Assembly: GCA_020466095.1 (NCBI GenBank)
Contig: CM035806.1
Span: forward strand, 114,552,950-114,616,949
Source of the DNA: Chlorops oryzae
Taxonomy: Eukaryota > Arthropoda > Insecta > Diptera > Chloropidae
DNA length: 64,000 nucleotides
Reading direction: 5' to 3'
Shown: positions 11,511 through 22,985 of the stretch, in pieces
Layout: each line of letters opens with the position of its first letter
Numbering within the stretch: position 1 is the stretch's first letter
The notes under the pieces: model-generated
Database searches by the model: none
Told to the model about the DNA's origin: nothing
What the model saw: the letters and a program-made list of their open reading frames with translations, nothing else
Translations under genes and position numbers: made by a program

Positions 11511-12208
11511 AAGCTGAAAACGAACTGAAGAAGCTAGAACTCGAACTAAAATATAAATATAGCCAATGACGATGTTTCACTGTTTTTTAAAATGCGGTTT
11601 CAAAAAGAATGATGTTTTCTCCAAAAATTTTAGTTTCTTGACAACACAGGTGATGCGAAAGTAAATGAAAATACGTCCGTCTCCCTTGTGTTATTAGCAA
11701 ATGAATAATCTTTGAGGAAAAATCGTTTTATCTGAAACCACACTATTTGCCGTTTTTGTAGTTGTTGCCAAAAAAATGTAGTTTGAGTTGTTGGTCCATA
11801 AGAAGGCTCTTTGCTTGTACCATTGTTGGTAGCATCATTGCACGTAAGGAAACAATTGTTAAGCTGGCATAAGACACGGAATTCAATTTTTTACTAAATT
11901 TTTTTTACAGCGTAGAACGACTGAATTTTATATTTGCTATTATATGTAACATATGAAATGAAATAAACATTTTGTTAAGAGCATAGAACGACTGCTCTTT
12001 ATTTGTTTTTATTATTTTTTAGAAATGAAATGTATCTTTTGCTTACAGCGTACAACGACTGAACATTATTTTTGATATAGTTGCTTGTAAAGGCTGAATT
12101 ACAATAATGCAGGTAAAGACCTGCTATGTGCCTTTAATGACAACACTTTTAAATAATAATTAAGTACAGTAGATAATTCAGCTTTTTTTAATACATAGTT
12201 GAAAGTTT
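11511..12208. other. noncoding interval between Harbinger ORF remnants
   Basis: A+T-rich. Contains three spaced copies of AGCGTAGAACGACTGA-like words near 11911, 11981 and 12048 (about 70 bp apart), each followed by TTTATTTTTG-like tracts. No gene seen. Confidence 0.4.
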
Positions 12209-12487
12209 CTACATGTTCAAAAAAATCATTATTCGTCGTCGTTTTTCTTCTCCATGAACAGTGGAGCCACCTTGCTCTTGGACTTCGTTTAATTCTTCCG
12301 GAAAAATTGAATCATCTATTGGCCATTCACCATCTTCGTCTTCCAATATTATGTTGTGTAATATAGCACACACCATTATCCACAAACAAGCTTTTTTGGT
12401 GCAGTAGTCGTTTTTTATAGCAATTTTAAGTTCTTTAAGACTACTAAACCTTTCCTTCAAAAACATGAAGTAGTGTTCAATACGCAC
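12209..12487 (-). pseudogene. PIF/Harbinger transposase C-terminal fragment
   Basis: A 92-aa frame with the C-terminal signature of Harbinger nucleases: RIEHYFMFLKERFSSLKEL, where the E probably is the third catalytic residue, then CLWIMVCAILHNIILEDED. Everything upstream (both catalytic Asp motifs) is missing; the frame is abruptly replaced at about 12490. With the SANT-like ORF to its left this gives the convergent two-gene layout of a Harbinger element, so 10555-12487 is probably one broken copy. It is a different family from the intact copy at 38377-40904, whose accessory gene is MADF type. Confidence 0.7.
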
Positions 12488-12715
12488 TCTGTACCGGCTG
12501 AAATTTTTGTTGAATTGTTTGCAACTCTCTTTGTTAAAAAAAATTGCTTTAAAAATTTTAAGAAAATTTCCCTACAATTGGCAGCACTACAAACAGATGA
12601 ATGGCTGTCAAACCAAATCCTCTCAATGGCGATATTGTCGTGTGAACGCTTGGATTTCGATATGGATTTCACGAAATCCAAGTGCCGAAATCCCGGGATT
12701 TCGATGCTCGTCTGA

Positions 12716-14094
12716 ATGGCATATAAGGAAGTTAAAGAATTTAAGGAATAAAGTTTACAGAAAATTTATTTCAAGCAATAAGACAGACTATTTCATAAAA
12801 TATAGGCAATACTTGAGAGAATTTAATTTCCTCGACAAGTTCCTTTTTAAACGTTATATATCTAACTTTGAATCTAAAATAAAAAATAATGCCAAAGAGT
12901 TTTGGCAATTTGTGAATGCTAAAAAGAAATGCTCAGATATCCCTTCTTCAATGTTTCTTTGTTCTGAAATTGCCTCTTCACCATCAGAAATTGCCAATTT
13001 GTTCGCTGATTATTTTAGTGCAAATTTTGAACAAGATTGCCCGTCTTCACTAGTCAGTAATGGTACTGATTCAAATATAAATGTTGGATCTTTATTTTTC
13101 TCTCGAGATGAAATAATTTCCTCTTTGCTTAATCTGAAAATTGCGAATAAATGTGATGTTGATGGATTTTCCTCAACGCTTTTTAGAAACTGTGCCAACA
13201 GTATATTTAAACCATTGCAAATATGTTAATAGTCAGTAAATCAATCGCTGCGGGCATTTTTCTTGATGATTGGAAGGTTATGTAACGCCAATTCTCAAAT
13301 CGGGAAATAAATGTGATATAACTAATTATAGGCCTATTACGAAAATTTCAGTAATAAGTAAAATATTTGAATCCTTAGTTAAAAATAAAATCTCCTTTGA
13401 AATAAAAAATATAATTTCTCCTCATCAGCATGGATTTGTCCCGAAGCGCTCTACAGTCACTAATCTCGCCCTCTTATTTGATTTCTGTTTAGCAGCTTTC
13501 ATTGAAGGTAGTGAAGTTGATATTATTTACACAGATTTCTCAAAAGCATTTGATAAAGTCTCCCATGCCGTCTTTCTTCAAAAATTAAAAGGCCTGGGAT
13601 TCCATTCAAACCTATTGAAGTGGTTCGAATCTTATCTAAGGAATCGCATGTGCATTGTTCGTGTTGAAGACGCATTTGCTAAACCGTTCGTGGCAACATC
13701 TGGAGTCCCACAGGGAAGCATTCTAGGGCCATTGTTGTTTATTTTATTCATAAATGATATTACTCACACAATCAAATTTTCGAAATTCTTACTCTATGCT
13801 GATGACCTGAAAATCTTTGCTAAAATTGCATCTTGCTATGATGCTGCTAGATTACAAGATGATCTTAATTCAGTATATGAATGGTGCACTCTGAATAATT
13901 TATTTCTAAATCTGAACAAATGTACCGTTGATTCCTTCTCAAAATCAGATTTACTAGTAAATTCAGTATATTTTATCTATGGGTGTCCTCTTCAAAAGGT
14001 GGATTCTATTAACGACCTTGGAGTAACCTTTGATAGAAAGTTTACTTTTAGTAAACATATAAATCGTATTATTTCTAAAGCCTACTCAATGTAA
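12716..14094 (+). pseudogene. non-LTR retrotransposon reverse transcriptase fragment (CR1/Jockey group)
   Basis: Two open segments in different frames, split near 13229-13270. The first (to 13229) carries the pre-RT region with FADYFSANFE. The second (13270-14094) has reverse transcriptase blocks: NYRPITKISVISKIFE, HGFVPKRSTVTNL, IYTDFSKAFDKVSH, SGVPQGSILGPLLFILFIND and the catalytic YADDLKIF. The endonuclease upstream and the end of RT and tail downstream are absent, so it is truncated at both ends. A LINE ORF C-terminus with tail at 27378-27650 may belong to a related family. Clade assignment is tentative. Confidence 0.85.
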
Positions 14095-14465
14095 GCGTTC
14101 ATACGAAGACACAGTTTGAATTTTTCAGACCCCTATACGATTAAATCCTGGTGACGAGGATTTTTACTGCAGGGAAACTTCAAAATTTCTCATATACGCA
14201 TGAAGCCCAAAATGAAATTTTCAAATTTTCGGTTTCTAACATAAACAGATTCATACACAAATACATACATATCTTTAACGTCGCAACAAAAACAACAAAA
14301 AATCAGGGACGTAACTGTTATAAGATTTTTCATGAAAAAGTCACAAATAATAGTTATCCATAACTTTTTCAAATAAATCGATTAAACATAACTCTTATAA
14401 GAACCAAAAAAGCTGTTTTGGTTATCATAACCAATTACTATGAGGAAAAACTTCATAAAGGTTAC

Positions 14466-14655
14466 GATAACCATTATGAGTAAGAAATATTTTTAATTGG
14501 TTACGATAACCATTATGAGTAAAAAATATTTTATATTGGTTACGATAACCATTATGAGTAAGAAATATTTTATATTGGTTACGATAACCATTATGAGTAA
14601 AAAATATTTTATATTGGTTACGATAACCATTATGAGTAAGAAATATTTTATATTG
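14466..14655 (+). repeat. 39-bp tandem array in the left inverted repeat
   Basis: About five copies of a 39-bp unit containing GGTTACGATAACC followed by ATTATGAGTAAGAAATATTT. Each unit holds a small inverted repeat (GGTTAcgaTAACC). The same array, inverted, is at 17861-18050. Candidate transposase-binding sites. Confidence 0.85.
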
Positions 14656-14867
14656 GTTATTTTTTTTTTTCGTCTGTTGTTATTTTAATAGTTTTGGAAA
14701 TTAGAACTACGAATTCGGTATTAGAACTCTTAACAAATTCTCATTTCCTAAAAGGGTGAAAAGGCTTAACGATATGCTTTAAGGCAAGTGTCGACTTTAG
14801 AGTTTTTTAAATAGTTAGAGAGAATACTCGCGTTGTTCTTGTTGTTTTTGTTGTCATATATCATATG

Positions 14868-15157
14868 TTTTATACTCTTTTTCCAATTGTTGTTGCTTGA
14901 AATTCGAATTAACGGAAAATGGAATAATGTGCTCATATGATTTTTACTCTTTTTCCAATTGTTGTTGCTTGAAATTCGAATTAACGGAAAATGGAATAAT
15001 GTGCTCATATGATTTTTACTCTTTTTCCAATTGTTGTTGCTTGAAATTCGAATTAACGGAAAATGGAATAATGTGCTCATATGATTTTTACTCTTTTTCC
15101 AATTGTTGTTGCTTGAAATTCGAATTAACGGAAAATGGAATAATGTGCTCATATGAT
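14868..15157 (+). repeat. 72-bp tandem array upstream of the hAT transposase
   Basis: Four near-identical 72-bp units (TTTTTACTCTTTTTCCAATT... GTGCTCATATGA) between the left inverted repeat and the transposase start. Open on both strands only because the unit length is a multiple of three; not a gene. It occupies the likely promoter/5' UTR. Confidence 0.85.
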
Positions 15158-15301
15158 TTTCAGTTGAAAGTCCTTAAGAATAGTTTTGGTGCGCTTTAAG
15201 CGAATACTTCGCATTTTTCTCCGTTGCATTTTTTTCGTGAAAGTGATTAAAAAGTGAACTTAAAAGGCAAAAATCTAGCCACGAAAATAATTTTCAATAA
15301 A

Positions 15302-17422
15302 ATGGGACGAAAGCGCGATATTTTTGTACGAAGTTTTTTCAATTGTGACGCTTTGAAAAATGAATGTGATTGCAAAATTTGTGGCGCAAAGTTTTGTGGA
15401 AGCCACGTTACTAATTTAAGAAGACACATCATCTCAAAACATTTCGAGGATTACAATAGAAATAAAGAAGATTTTGAAAAAGAAGCAAAGATTGCTAAAA
15501 TCGAACACAAGAAAATTAAATTTTCTGTTGAATTTTCTAAGCGTGAAATTCTAAGCGCATGCATAAAATTAATAACAGAAAACTCACAACCGCTCGCATT
15601 TTTTGATTCTGAAGCCTTTAAGGTTTTTAGTGAGCAAATTTTCAAAGGACTTGGCATAAATCCCATAACTTCGAACAATGTTTCTGTCCTTCTTAATGAA
15701 GAACAGGAAAGGCTTAAAAATGTCATTAAGAAAAAACTGGAAAATAAGTTGATGTCCTTAAAAATGGATAGCGCAAAACGCCATGACCGTTCAGTTTTAG
15801 GCATTAATGTCCAAATTATTGAAGACATGAAAATTAAAATTTTCACACTTTCAATGAAAGAGGTAATAATTTACATGATGGTTTAATTTTATTAAGAAAT
15901 ATGACTCACTAATGTGAAACATGCTGTAATTATATAAAAAACAGGTAACTGGTCGTCTCACCGCGGAAAACATTAAAACAGAACTTGATAGTATTCTTGA
16001 AACTTTTGGAATCCGAAGAAATCAAATATATTCGATTACAACTGATAATGGTCGTAACATGGTCAAATCAGTAGATTTGTTTGGGTACGAGGAGGAGGAG
16101 CCTGAGGCCTGTAATGCAGTGAATGACGATCTTGAAAATTTCCAAGCTGATTTCAGTACACAGTCAGTAAAATGTGCTGCCCATACCCTTCAGCTTGCGA
16201 TAAAGGAGTTTTTAAGCACCAAGAACGAACTTATTGATAAAGTTAAGCAAGTTATTAAAACTTTAAGGACGCCAAACTATAGGTAAAAACGTTTAAGAAA
16301 TTCCTTAAATATTAAAAATTTTTTAAAATTCGTAAAATACCTTTACGCAGAGAAATTCTAAGTATGCTCAATTTGAACAAGCCTTCGATAGATATACCAA
16401 CTCGCTGGAATTCAACATTTTTGATGTTGGAAAAATTGTTGCCACTTAAAGGTGTATGTGATGAATATCTCAACAAGCCGCTTTCGACAAAAGATTGGGA
16501 TGATATATCTGATCTAATTAAAATACTAAGGCCCTTATATAATGCCACCGTGAAGCTCCAAGGCGAGCAACTTTTATTGGGTGATTTTTACAAGCTCTGG
16601 ATTTCACTAAAGGCCGAGCTAAATTCCATTTCTACAAGCGGTTCTGAGAGCATTATGTCTTGCATTGAGAAACGAGAGGATTCACTTATTAATACCAAAA
16701 TATTAAACGCGGCAATTTTTCTCGACCCTAGGCTGCGACGAATACTTTCGAAGACTAAAAAACAAGAGGCAAAAAATCACCTCAAATCATTGGCGGCTCA
16801 AATGACTGCAATCAAAGAGGTAAAGTTTTTCTTTTCTTTTGTGAAAATAAAACTGTAAAAAATACTATCTTAAAGTACTTTTTCCTACTATTTTCTTAAC
16901 CAAGAACCAAAGGAAAAAAGACCAAAAAGTTAGAAATTTTAGTAAACTATAAACATACAAAATAAGACTAATCAAAAAAACAACTTTTTTCAGATACATC
17001 CAAATCCTTTGCTAGAAGTTCAAGAGGAAAACCAATTGACTATTGTTGAAGATTCCAACGTTAGTTCTTCTTCTTTCTTAAGGAACACTTTGGATAGTTT
17101 GGAAGTGGACTCATCTTCAGATGAAGATGAATTAACAACCGTGAACAGGGTAATTTTGCAAAATATTTATTTTGAAATAGATTCCTATAAGGAGGGTCGC
17201 ATTGATGTGGACTTCGATTTGTTGGAGTATTGGAAGAAAAATGAGTATACTTTTCCTCACTTGAAAAGTCTTTTCGAAGTCGTGCACGCGGTTCCAGCAA
17301 CTCAAGTCAGCGTCGAAAGGGCATTTTCGGCCTTAAAACTTGTTTTATCAGACTTGAGGTCGAATCTCTCAAGCGATATGCTACAATCTATAATGTTTAT
17401 AAAATTGAATAAAAATTTGTAA
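15302..17422 (+). CDS. hAT transposase, four exons, intact (598 aa)
   Basis: Splicing 15302-15862, 15945-16282, 16351-16819 and 16994-17422 gives 599 codons with no internal stop. Introns are 82, 68 and 174 bp, all GT-AG. Domains: BED zinc finger (C24-x2-C27 ... H42-x4-H47); catalytic Asp about 221 in TTDNGRNM; the C/H motif CAAH at 264-267; hAT motif DIPTRWNSTF just after the third exon start; FLDPRL; and a C-terminal dimerisation domain (about 535-595) with catalytic Glu about 564 in QVSVERAFSALK. The length is typical of hAT transposases. The ATG at 15302 is chosen because it directly precedes the BED finger. Splice sites are predicted from sequence; expression is unknown. Confidence 0.88.
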
Positions 17423-17575
17423 AATCAAATCAAAATAGTAGCTAACACCGCGTTTTATTATTCATTGAATTTAGGCTTTTCCATAAAAAGTTATAAGAAA
17501 CCCTTTGATTTGCTAATGTTTTCCATCCATAAAACTTGTTTCACCTGCAAAGAAAATAATATAAGGGCAAATGTC

Positions 17576-17725
17576 GACTATAGAGTTTTTAACGTAGAGT
17601 TAGAGAAAATTCTCGAGTAGAGACACGTAGAGACAAGTAGAGGAACTATTTTTGTGTGTCTCTACATGTCTCTACGTGTCTCTACGCGAGTATTCTCTCT
17701 AACTATTTAAAAAACTCTAAAGTCG
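17576..17725. repeat. imperfect hairpin at the inner edge of the right hAT arm
   Basis: GTAGAGACACGTAGAGACAA on the left is answered by GTCTCTACATGTCTCTACGT on the right, inside a wider pairing of TAGAGTTTTT/AAAAAACTCTA. The left arm lacks this structure, so it arose after or beside the arm duplication. Confidence 0.6.
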
Positions 17726-18211
17726 ACACTTGCCTTAAAGCATATCGTTAAGCCTTTTCACCCTTTTAGGAAATGAGAATTTGTTAAGAGTTCTAATACC
17801 GAATTCGTAGTTCTAATTTCCAAAACTATTAAAATAACAACAGACGAAAAAAAAAAATAACCAATATAAAATATTTCTTACTCATAATGGTTATCGTAAC
17901 CAATATAAAATATTTTTTACTCATAATGGTTATCGTAACCAATATAAAATATTTCTTACTCATAATGGTTATCGTAACCAATATAAAATATTTTTTACTC
18001 ATAATGGTTATCGTAACCAATTAAAAATATTTCTTACTCATAATGGTTATCATAACCTTTATGAAGTTTTTCCTCATAGTAATTGGTTATGGTAACCAAT
18101 TATAAGTAAAAGTTATAATAATAGTTATAAAGGACCAAAAAGCCAAAAAGGTTATTTTTAACATGACTTTTATTTTCCTTTAAAAAAAATAACAGTTATT
18201 TCGGGTCCCTG
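17690..18211 (-). repeat. right terminal inverted repeat of the hAT element
   Basis: Reverse complement of 14304-14835. From the 39-bp array inward the arms look identical by eye; outside it they agree only in blocks (CAGGGAC, AACTGTTAT, CCAATTACTATGAGGAAAAA). Ends GTCCCTG at 18211. Confidence 0.85.
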
Positions 18212-18410
18212 CAAAAAATACAAAAATGGGAAAAAGGACATAGCTCAGCACTGTTTCGAATTCAGTTTCATACTGAATCATTTCTGTTGCTTCGCGAATG
18301 CAATAGTAAAAAATCCGAATTTTTCCGACTGCTAGATTTCTTTCGCTGGGAGCTATTTTTACTCTCAGAAAGTGGCTTTTTCTTCAAAAACGTTCTCACG
18401 TGGCTTTATT

Positions 18411-18486
18411 AAAAAAGCCACGGCAAATTTTCGAAGGGACATTTTTTTGTATGAAGTGCGACATCTTGATAGTTATATAGTCTTTG
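18411..18486. mobile_element. solitary terminus of the CAAAGAC (P-type) family
   Basis: Read on the minus strand it begins CAAAGACTATATAACTATCA and continues AGATGTCGCAC...ATGTCCC...AAAATTTGCC, colinear with the terminus of the element at 15-1891. The partner end was not found. Confidence 0.6.
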
Positions 18487-18799
18487 GTCCGAGCAATGAC
18501 AGGGATCGAAAATATTTATGACATTGATTTTGAAAACTCTTATATGCAATTTTAATTTAAAAACTGAAGTATTTTTTTCTATTTTATACATATATTAAAA
18601 ATTGCCAAAAAAAAAAAATTCAAAGATGAGACCTATTTTCTAACATTTAAATTAATAAGTCTAAGGGGAGAGAGTTTGAAAAATCGCCAAAAATAGCGTA
18701 CGTGATACTTGAATGGTCCCTTTTATTCACATAATGAGTGTTTTCATATGACGTTATCAAGTTAAACTATCGTCCGTAAATTGACTTTACAGACACCAA

Positions 18800-19322
18800 T
18801 TTTTTTTCGTCTGATTTTTGGTAAAAATTGAACCGGTTTGAAGTGGAAAAACGGTATTTAGGAACAATCAGATAGAGTTCGTGTACTTGAAGAAGTTGTT
18901 TAGTTAAGGTCTTTCTATATTTGCATCAAAAAATTTTTTAAAATTTTTTATTACCTTGGGAGCTATAGGCCATACAAAAAAAAAAAAAATATGATAAGAA
19001 ACACATACATTTTTGGGAATTTTTGCAATTTTCACCTACTAGATAGAGTTTTTTTGGGGTCGGTTTGTACTAAAATTATTTAAAATTAGTTCAAAGCTAT
19101 AAATTGTGATAGATAGGATATTAAAATATTGATCGGATACCGAGATATAGCCAAAAGAAAGTGAGTAATTTAATTCCCAGCCCGACTTTTTGAAGTCTTT
19201 TTAAAAAAAAAGTTGAGGTGGCTTGACAAAACTGAGTATGAGGCGTTGTTATACTCAAAAACAGTCGTCAAATTGTTGTTTACAAAACATGACCTCTTAA
19301 ATGTCGCACAGTGTTATTATAC
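18800..19322 (-). repeat. repeat with CAC(A/T)GTGCGACA terminus, copy B
   Basis: Inverted, diverged copy of 9447-9940; on the minus strand it begins ATAACACTGTGCGACA. Shared blocks include TTGTTTACAAAAC, GAGTATGAGGCGTTGTTATACTC and TTACCTTGGGAGCTATAGGCC. Confidence 0.6.
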
Positions 19323-20159
19323 ATTATAACATCATAATACGTGATTATCCCAATTTTCGATTATTTTCTCTCTTCTTGTATGCAAGTCCGCATAAAGCTA
19401 ATAAGAATTTTAGAAAAATATCCCTGTGGGAACGAAGACAGTTAGTTCAATAAAAAAGTTAGTTTTTCAATCAGTTGGAAAACAAACTGTTCTAAAACTA
19501 ACTGAAATTATATGCAGTCAACAGTCAGTTTGTGACTTAAATGAGGAAGAAAAAGAAGAAGAAGAAATACTACTTTGATTTTTAATGTAATTTTTTTTAA
19601 TGCAATTTGAAATTAAGTAATTTTCAACTAGTTGAAAAGATATGCAGAACTGGACAATTGACTTACTCGTAGGACACCGTAATGCTAAAAAGGTTAGTTC
19701 GCTCCATACAAAAAAGTCAGAATTTCAACTAGCTGTCATTGAGAATCAACTAATTTTAAATTAGTTTAAAATTAGTTGAAATTCCTATCGGGATTTAATA
19801 GCACTAACACTTTGATCGTTTGATATGACAAAACAATCCCAGCAGCGAAAGCGAGTACTCCTATAGTAATCTTAGAGTTCTCCCAAAAGGGAGTACTAGT
19901 TCTCCCTTTTAATTTGCCAACCAATGCTCTGAACTGGCTTTTTTAACATTGAGCTGTCATTGGAAACAACTACTCGCTATTAAGGTACAAAAGGGAGTGT
20001 TTCAAGAGTACTCCCAAAAGGAGCATTTCTGCTTTTTATGAAAAAAAAAAGTTTTGTTTAAAATCGTTTTTTTTTTTTTATTTTCTCTTTTTAGTTTGCT
20101 TTTTTAACTGTTTTTTTAGAAACTTTTACTTTTCTTACTTCTTTTTTTATTTTATCGCC

Positions 20160-20226
20160 TCGGCTGAACCTCGAGCCGCTGATCTCTGGATTGGTAAGTC
20201 AGCGTCTTAACCATCACGCTATCACA
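20160..20226 (-). other. tRNA-like segment, probable SINE head
   Basis: On the minus strand a box-A-like GATAGCGTGATGGTTAAGAC is followed about 30 bp later by a box-B-like GAGGTTCAGCC. No complete cloverleaf with a matching acceptor stem is formed, so this is more likely a tRNA-derived SINE relic than a tRNA gene. Confidence 0.3.
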
Positions 20227-20482
20227 TGCAAATTTTATATGTTCGTCAAAACGCCAACTTGAGTTTTTGGTTGCTCAAGCTTTAGTGAAACGCTAGTTTA
20301 GGATTTATCACAACAAACAATTTTTAATTGAAAAATAAACATTAAAAATATTAGAATATAAAAAAAAAATACTTAAAAATTTAGGGAAAAAAATTTTTTC
20401 TTCTTCAAAATTAACTACTAAACAAATAAATGAAAATATGAACATAAAAAAACCTTGATATAAAAAAAAATATTTTTTTCAC

Positions 20483-20560
20483 CAGGGGCAGGGATCAAAC
20501 CCCGACCTACGCGGTTACTGAGCGAGAGTCTTAAGCAGCAAGCGTTCATTCATGAACGAA
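20483..20560 (-). other. tRNA-like segment, probable SINE head
   Basis: Minus strand shows GCTTGCTGCTTAAGACTCTC and, about 30 bp on, GGGGTTTGATCCCTGCCCC, a good box B inside a stem. The acceptor stem is not closed. A/T-rich DNA follows. Possible SINE, related in layout to 20160-20226. Confidence 0.35.
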
Positions 20561-22111
20561 CTCATTGCCCTTGGATCTCAAATGGAATAAACTCTAGTGT
20601 ACTCGCCTTTTATATGTCAATCTGTTTAATTGGGATCAAACAACGGTTTGTTTAGTGAATCATCGCCTCGAATTACGTTGTAAGCGACAAATTTCACATT
20701 TTTGGATATAAGTATGTCAAGCCAGTCAGTACTAGCTAAATCCTTTAACTTCTTCTATTTTTTGAAGTGTTGAGAAATTTCCAAGAGTTAACCAAATAAG
20801 AACACAATTTTGATAGCCTTAAGGGCTACAGTATTATTGACAGAAAAAATCCGAAAAAAAGGTTCAAAAAACTTGAGGCGATGACTCAAGTGTTAATACT
20901 TTCATTAATTGATATTACAAAACAAGTTCGCAAAAATTTCGTTCAGTAGTTCTTTTCGTTCAATAGTTCTTTTACTTCGATTCCCTCAATTTGCTCTTCT
21001 CGTTCTTTCTTAATGGGCGTTCGATTGAAAACATAAGTTGTCTCTTTAATTCAAATATCAGCGCTGCCATCTGAGAGAACTCGTCCCTTATCAATAAAAC
21101 TACCAAAATAGTTAAAAACCAACGACGTTTATTAAAAAATCATCAACCTTTGAAAACGCTTGATTTCCGAAAACTCTAATATTTTATTAAAAAAATAAAA
21201 CAACAAACTGAGGCTGGTCTACTGGACATATACAGGGTGTTCCATACTCAATGGATAAAAAAAAGGAGGTGATAGGGGGAACCCATACAAGCACAAAATT
21301 TTATGGAAAGGGGGGGTTCATCTTGCACTCGTAAGGAGCTATAGGCGCGGAAGGAATTCGACTAAATTGGTGAGCATTTTTTTAGGCGGATATGTAAAAC
21401 TAAAACACTATTCAGAAATTTTTAAATTTCTTAGATTTTTTTTTCTCATGGTGCCTAAAAGTGTGCTCAATAAATTTGATTAAAATAACTATTGTGGGAG
21501 TCAAAATACAAAATAATTATTTTCAAGCTTATTTTTGCTTTGATTGTGAAACTTTTTTTTAGCAACCATGCACTGTGTTGTAAAATGACTTTTTTTTGGC
21601 CGAAAGTCGTAAAATGAAGATGTCCAAATAATGTTTTTCTTTTTGTTTACGAATATTAGAATTTTCAAATATGATAAAAATACCAAAAACTTTGTTGTAG
21701 CTTGATTTACCGTTGACCTATAGGCAATCAAAGTAGGCATTTGCTGAAGAAACGTGTTCTTAGTTTTTTGTTTGTAAAATACACAACTTTTGAGGAACGG
21801 AAAACTCGCATATACAATATAAAAACGGAAATCGAAATAATGAGTCAGACTCTTAACGGTAAGTGTTTCGACCATGTGTATTGCAAAAATGATGAAAGTT
21901 TTTGGTTTCGGCTTAAATGGTGTGTTTTTAAAAAGACTTAAAATGCTAACATTTTAAGCGATATCTCATGTTTGATGGAAAAAAAGTTATGTTGGTTAAC
22001 CTTGGATCACCAAAACTCCGATACCATTAAAAAGTGCATGAAATTCTGAATCTTACTGCGCAAATGTGTTTTGCCTAAATTGGCCTAATAGCGTATTGTT
22101 TTTGATTTTTT

Positions 22112-22420
22112 AAAGGCACCCTTCGCTTCAGCAAAGCAGAGTTGTTTTCTGTTTGGCACGGACATGTGCCAGCTGCGTTCACAGTAAGAAGAAATGCAGT
22201 TACCGAGTTTATTACAGCTTCTGCGTCGGGTAGTGGTGTTCCAAATCCACATATGGAGCATTTGGTGATGAAAACGGAAAGTTTCTGTAAAAATGTTGGG
22301 AAGAGGTGGCAAAGCGTTCATCAGGACATTGGAGCTTTTAGAAATAAGTATGGTGATTGGCTCAAGGAGGAAACATTTTTTTTGAGCAAGGGTAAAGATT
22401 CCAAAAAAATAACAATATAA
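22112..22420 (+). other. unrecognised open frame
   Basis: A frame of about 100 codons containing ELFSVWHGHVPAAFTV and NKYGDWLKEETFFLSKG reads like real coding sequence in composition, but I do not recognise the family. A 66-codon frame at 21741-21941 and a 68-codon frame at 22801-23007 in the same element are equally unassigned. They may be exons or fragments of the host element's protein. Confidence 0.3.
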
Positions 22421-22499
22421 ATAACAAAATAACAAATTACCATCTTCTTTTTATTAAGTGTTTTTAAATGTAAGTCTGTTAATTCAAACGAAGTTTTAG

Positions 22500-22790
22500 T
22501 ATCAAATATGGCAACTTACTACAAACTCCAAATCATCAAACCCAAAACCCCTGCATCTCAGACTAACGAAGATTTAATTAAATTTTAGAAAAAAAGGCCG
22601 CCATATTGGATCCGCCATTTTGTTTTTTAAAAATCTGACTTCAGATTCGGAATCAGCGAGTCTTAAAACGCCCTAGACCACATATTAACGAAGATTTACT
22701 TAGATTTTAGAAAAAAAATCCGCGATATTGGATCCGCCATTCTGTTTTCAGATTCGGAATCAGCGACCACAAAAACCCCCAGAAACCAAG
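22500..22790 (+). repeat. tandem dimer with GATATTGGATCCGCCATT core
   Basis: Two ~130-bp units in direct order, each containing AACGAAGATTTA, TTTTAGAAAAAAA, ATATTGGATCCGCCATT and GATTCGGAATCAGCGA. Diverged by eye at a modest fraction of sites. No coding match. Confidence 0.65.
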
Positions 22791-22985
22791 TTTGGCGTAA
22801 ATGAAAAAAGTCCTTCGACTTTTGGCCAAAAAAAAGGCATTTTGCAACATAGTGCCATGTATTCAAATTGAAGAGAAAAACTCAAAGTTTTCGAAAAGAG
22901 TAAAAAAGAGGCTCGATCGTATTTCTTTTGAATTAAATCACTTAAAAAGCCAAAATTACACTATTTTAGGCTTAGATGGTAGTAC

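Larger units (their letters stand above)
14304..18211 (+). mobile_element. apparently complete hAT transposon with long inverted repeats
   Basis: Ends CAGGGAC...GTCCCTG, flanked by a perfect 8-bp duplication CAAAAAAT (14296-14303, 18212-18219). Length is 3908 bp. Inverted repeats span about 14304-14835 and 17690-18211; the inner parts (for example 14690-14850 against 17690-17850) appear identical, while the outermost ~110 bp differ between ends. Both arms contain a 39-bp tandem repeat. A four-exon transposase gene inside is uninterrupted. Everything needed for an autonomous hAT element seems present. Confidence 0.92.
19323..21230. other. noncoding repeat-rich interval
   Basis: About 1.9 kb with no protein match. 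Contains GTTAGTT/AACTAAC-rich segments (19440-19790), CTCCCAAAAGGGAG-type inverted words (19890-20020), long T/A tracts, two tRNA-like segments (20160-20226, 20483-20560) and a GTTCAATAGTTC-rich patch (20945-20990) that recurs at 26920-27150. Confidence 0.45.

Noticed and set aside
14497..15199. Open frames with perfectly periodic peptides (13-aa and 24-aa repeats; also 17829-18020)
   Set aside because: Produced by 39-bp and 72-bp tandem DNA repeats whose lengths are multiples of three, and open on both strands.
9447..19322. A single 9.9-kb transposon bounded by the inverted CACAGTGCGACA copies
   Set aside because: No matching target duplication outside the two ends, the heptamers differ (CACAGTG/CACTGTG), and the interior is filled with independent elements.
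20160..20226. Functional tRNA gene
   Set aside because: No closed acceptor stem and a poor T-arm; a tRNA-derived repeat is likelier.
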